A stretch of DNA of 6,168 nt. It comes from Sphingomonas sp. (GTDB taxonomy: Bacteria; Pseudomonadota; Alphaproteobacteria; Sphingomonadales; Sphingomonadaceae). Under the pieces are notes generated by a model. That model saw only the letters and a list, made by a program, of their open reading frames with translations. It was not told the origin of the DNA and searched no databases. Shown one piece after another: positions 4,713 to 6,168 of the stretch (within the stretch, counting starts at the first letter, position 1; every line of letters starts with the position of its first letter). A program made the translations under genes and the position numbers. The stretch is taken from assembly GCA_019247755.1 (NCBI GenBank), contig JAFBAM010000176.1:1-6168 (forward strand), given 5' to 3'.

Positions 4713-5846
4713 CTTTTCGTAGATGCGGTAGCGGTGATTGACCCGAGCGCTTGGCAGCTCGGCAATCGACAGCATCCCTTTGTTGTCTTCGAGGATCCAG
4801 CCGAACTCGCCGACATTGATCCCGAACTTCCCGACGCAATCGCGCCGCGTGTACTCGATCATCATGAAGGCCAGCATGCTCGCGAGCCGCGACTGGTGGA
4901 GTTTCTTTGCGACCCCCATCAGCGGCACGCGCGAACGCCGCACCCTCGGCTTCCGCAGGCGCCACAGCAGCTTGATGAAATTGAACGGGAAGAGCTCGCC
5001 GTTGAGGTCCTTGGTTAGCTCGTTGATGTCGGGGATGGTGATCATGAACGCCACCGGCTCGCCGTCGATCTCGGCGATGCGCACCAGCTCGTTATAGATG
5101 ATCGGTTTCAACTTCTTGCCGGCATAGGCGATCTCGGCCGGCGTCAGCGGGACGTATCCCCAATTCCCGGACCAGGCATCGTTAAGGATATTGAGGATGA
5201 CCTTTGCTTCCTCATCGAACTTCGACTTGTCGACCATGCGGATGCGGATGTGCGGGTTTCGCTCGCCCATCGCGATCAGGCGGTTGATCTTCGGGTCTTC
5301 CCAATGGGCAATGTTGACCTCGTAGGTCAGCAGGTCCTTGGCCTTTTCGTAGCCAGCCGCTTCGATCCATCCCCGATACTCCGGCCGATGGTGGCCCATC
5401 ATCGCGGTCGGATCCTGGCCGAACCCTTCGATCTCGAGTCCCGGCTCGTCCCAGATCGAAAGGCTGATCGGACCCAGTGACGTCTTCATGCCCTGCTCGC
5501 GGAGCCATTGCTCCGCTGTCGCAATCAGCGGCGCAGCTGCAGCTTCGTCGAGCACCTCGAACATGCCCCAATTGCCGATGCCCTTGCCCATATATTCCTG
5601 GACTAGGTCGTCGACTTGCGCACTGATCCGTCCCACGACCTTCCCGTCGCGCTCGGCGAGCCAGAGCTGTGCGTGCGCATGCTCGAACCAGGGGTTCTTG
5701 CCGGGCGTGATCAGCCCGTGAACCTCATCCTTCAGTGGGGGGACCCAATGGGGATCGTCCTCGTAGACCTCCCAGGCGAGGTTCACGAAGTCCTTCTTGT
5801 CCTTCTTGGTGACGACAGGACGGATCGTTACGGGCGCTCTGCTCAT
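4704..5846 (-). CDS. GNAT-like N-acetyltransferase superfamily protein, 380-residue type
   Basis: The product is 380 residues, about twice a single GNAT domain, and appears to hold two related halves. The first has KVVGRISAQVDD (69-80), a beta-4-like strand, and a YEKAKDLLTYEV segment. The second has EIDGEPVAFMITIPDINE (259-276), an equivalent strand, then SRLASMLAFMMIEYTRRD, GEFGWILEDNKGM and a final HRYRIYEKAL. The HRYRIYEK ending and the DPHWVPPLKDE start match a widely distributed group of proteins annotated as N-acetyltransferase or hypothetical. The acyl acceptor is unknown, and I see no clear Q/RxxGxG/A acetyl-CoA loop, so enzymatic activity is inferred from fold similarity only. It should be cytoplasmic. 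The start ATG is at 5846, where no good ribosome site is visible. It is divergent from the desaturase-like gene across 101 bases, with a small dyad AGCGG-N6-CCGCT at 5858-5873 in that gap. The same-strand membrane-protein gene follows after 112 bases. Confidence 0.85.
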   Translation of the reverse strand: MSRAPVTIRPVVTKKDKKDFVNLAWEVYEDDPHWVPPLKDEVHGLITPGKNPWFEHAHAQLWLAERDGKVVGRISAQVDDLVQEYMGKGIGNWGMFEVLDEAAAAPLIATAEQWLREQGMKTSLGPISLSIWDEPGLEIEGFGQDPTAMMGHHRPEYRGWIEAAGYEKAKDLLTYEVNIAHWEDPKINRLIAMGERNPHIRIRMVDKSKFDEEAKVILNILNDAWSGNWGYVPLTPAEIAYAGKKLKPIIYNELVRIAEIDGEPVAFMITIPDINELTKDLNGELFPFNFIKLLWRLRKPRVRRSRVPLMGVAKKLHQSRLASMLAFMMIEYTRRDCVGKFGINVGEFGWILEDNKGMLSIAELPSARVNHRYRIYEKAL

Positions 5847-5888
5847 GTTGACGCGCTAGCGGTTGATTCCGCTCAAAGCCAGTTAAGG

Positions 5889-5917
5889 TTGAGACGCCTA
5901 AGTCCCGCCACTATCTC
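5889..5917 (+). promoter_or_regulatory. Sigma70-like promoter candidate for the desaturase-like gene
   Basis: TTGAGA at 5889-5894 (five of six match to TTGACA) and TATCTC at 5912-5917 (half match to TATAAT) are separated by exactly 17 bases. Initiation would fall near 5924, giving a leader of about two dozen bases before the ATG at 5948. The -10 match is weak, so this is a candidate only. Confidence 0.4.
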
Positions 5918-5947
5918 TTTCTAAACGGCATACTTCCGCAAAGGCCC

Positions 5948-6168
5948 ATGACGAACACGGCGACCCTCGACCGAGCGAACGACGCTGTCTCCGCACAGCG
6001 CGCACCTGTGCGCGCCAAGGACGATGCCGCGATGCTGAAAGCCGCGGCAACCCTGACGCGTGACCTCAATGCGCCGAAGGACGCCATTTACTGGACGGAC
6101 ATGCTCGGCTCGGCGGTGCTCGGCTACGCGGCCCTCTTCGCAGCAATGTTTGTGCGCCCGACCTGGCT
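5948..6168 (+). CDS. Probable fatty-acid desaturase, N-terminal part
   Basis: An ATG at 5948 opens a frame that runs off the right edge, giving 73 complete codons. The product has a polar head of about 30 residues, then MLKAAATLTRDLNAPKDAIYWTDMLGSAVLGYAALFAAMF: an amphipathic region, an IYW.D motif (about 47-51) and a first membrane span at about 52-69. The LTRDL..P...IYW.D...S...GYA pattern is what I recall from the start of sphingomonad fatty-acid desaturases, membrane di-iron enzymes that introduce double bonds in acyl chains. The diagnostic histidine boxes would lie beyond the window, so the assignment is provisional; another membrane enzyme is possible. AAAGG at 5940-5944 is only 3 bases from the ATG, a short spacing, and no better start is visible. 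It is divergent from the GNAT-like gene. Confidence 0.6.
   Translation, partial: MTNTATLDRANDAVSAQRAPVRAKDDAAMLKAAATLTRDLNAPKDAIYWTDMLGSAVLGYAALFAAMFVRPTW

Overview
The window looks like a chromosomal stretch from a high-GC alphaproteobacterium, most likely a sphingomonad. The reasons are the strong G/C bias at third codon positions and the character of the recognisable genes: an M23 peptidase, an ErpA-type iron-sulfur carrier, exonuclease III, a long two-domain GNAT-like protein and a desaturase-like N-terminus. The taxon is an inference from gene character; no rRNA or other marker is present. Genes are packed tightly on both strands, and I see no insertion sequence, CRISPR array, tRNA or rRNA.

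Layout. 1-715 (+): the 3' part of an M23 metallopeptidase gene, cut by the left edge. 752-1081 (+): erpA/HesB-type Fe-S carrier. 1078-1716 (-): a secreted protein of unknown function whose stop overlaps the erpA stop. 1737-1910 (-) and 1907-2011 (-): two candidate small genes too short for routine gene calling. The 34-residue one is a predicted single-span membrane peptide, and its stop overlaps the start of the 57-residue one in an ATGA. 2144-2172: a cluster of three GTGCGGA elements, the best operator candidate in the window. 2189-2923 (+): an HTH regulator with a C-terminal domain I cannot name. 2942-3721 (+): exonuclease III (xth). 3722-4591 (-): a four-span membrane protein with a Cys/His-bearing C-terminal domain. 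4687-4712: a perfect 8-bp hairpin at the end of the next gene. 4704-5846 (-): a 380-residue GNAT-like protein. 5948 to the right edge (+): the start of a probable fatty-acid desaturase, with a promoter candidate in the 101-base gap before it.

How the genes fit together. Most are housekeeping genes: cell-wall turnover, Fe-S cluster delivery, base-excision repair, probable acyl transfer and lipid desaturation. The part that does not read as housekeeping is 1078-2923. There an HTH regulator stands back to back with a possible three-gene minus-strand unit (membrane peptide, 57-residue protein, secreted protein), and the GTGCGGA cluster lies just before the regulator start. This resembles a self-contained regulator and envelope cassette lodged between erpA and xth, and it is the best candidate for an undescribed system here. 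The two convergent gene junctions are extremely compact: stops share CTAG at 1078-1081 and abut in TGATCA at 3719-3724, leaving no room for an intergenic terminator.
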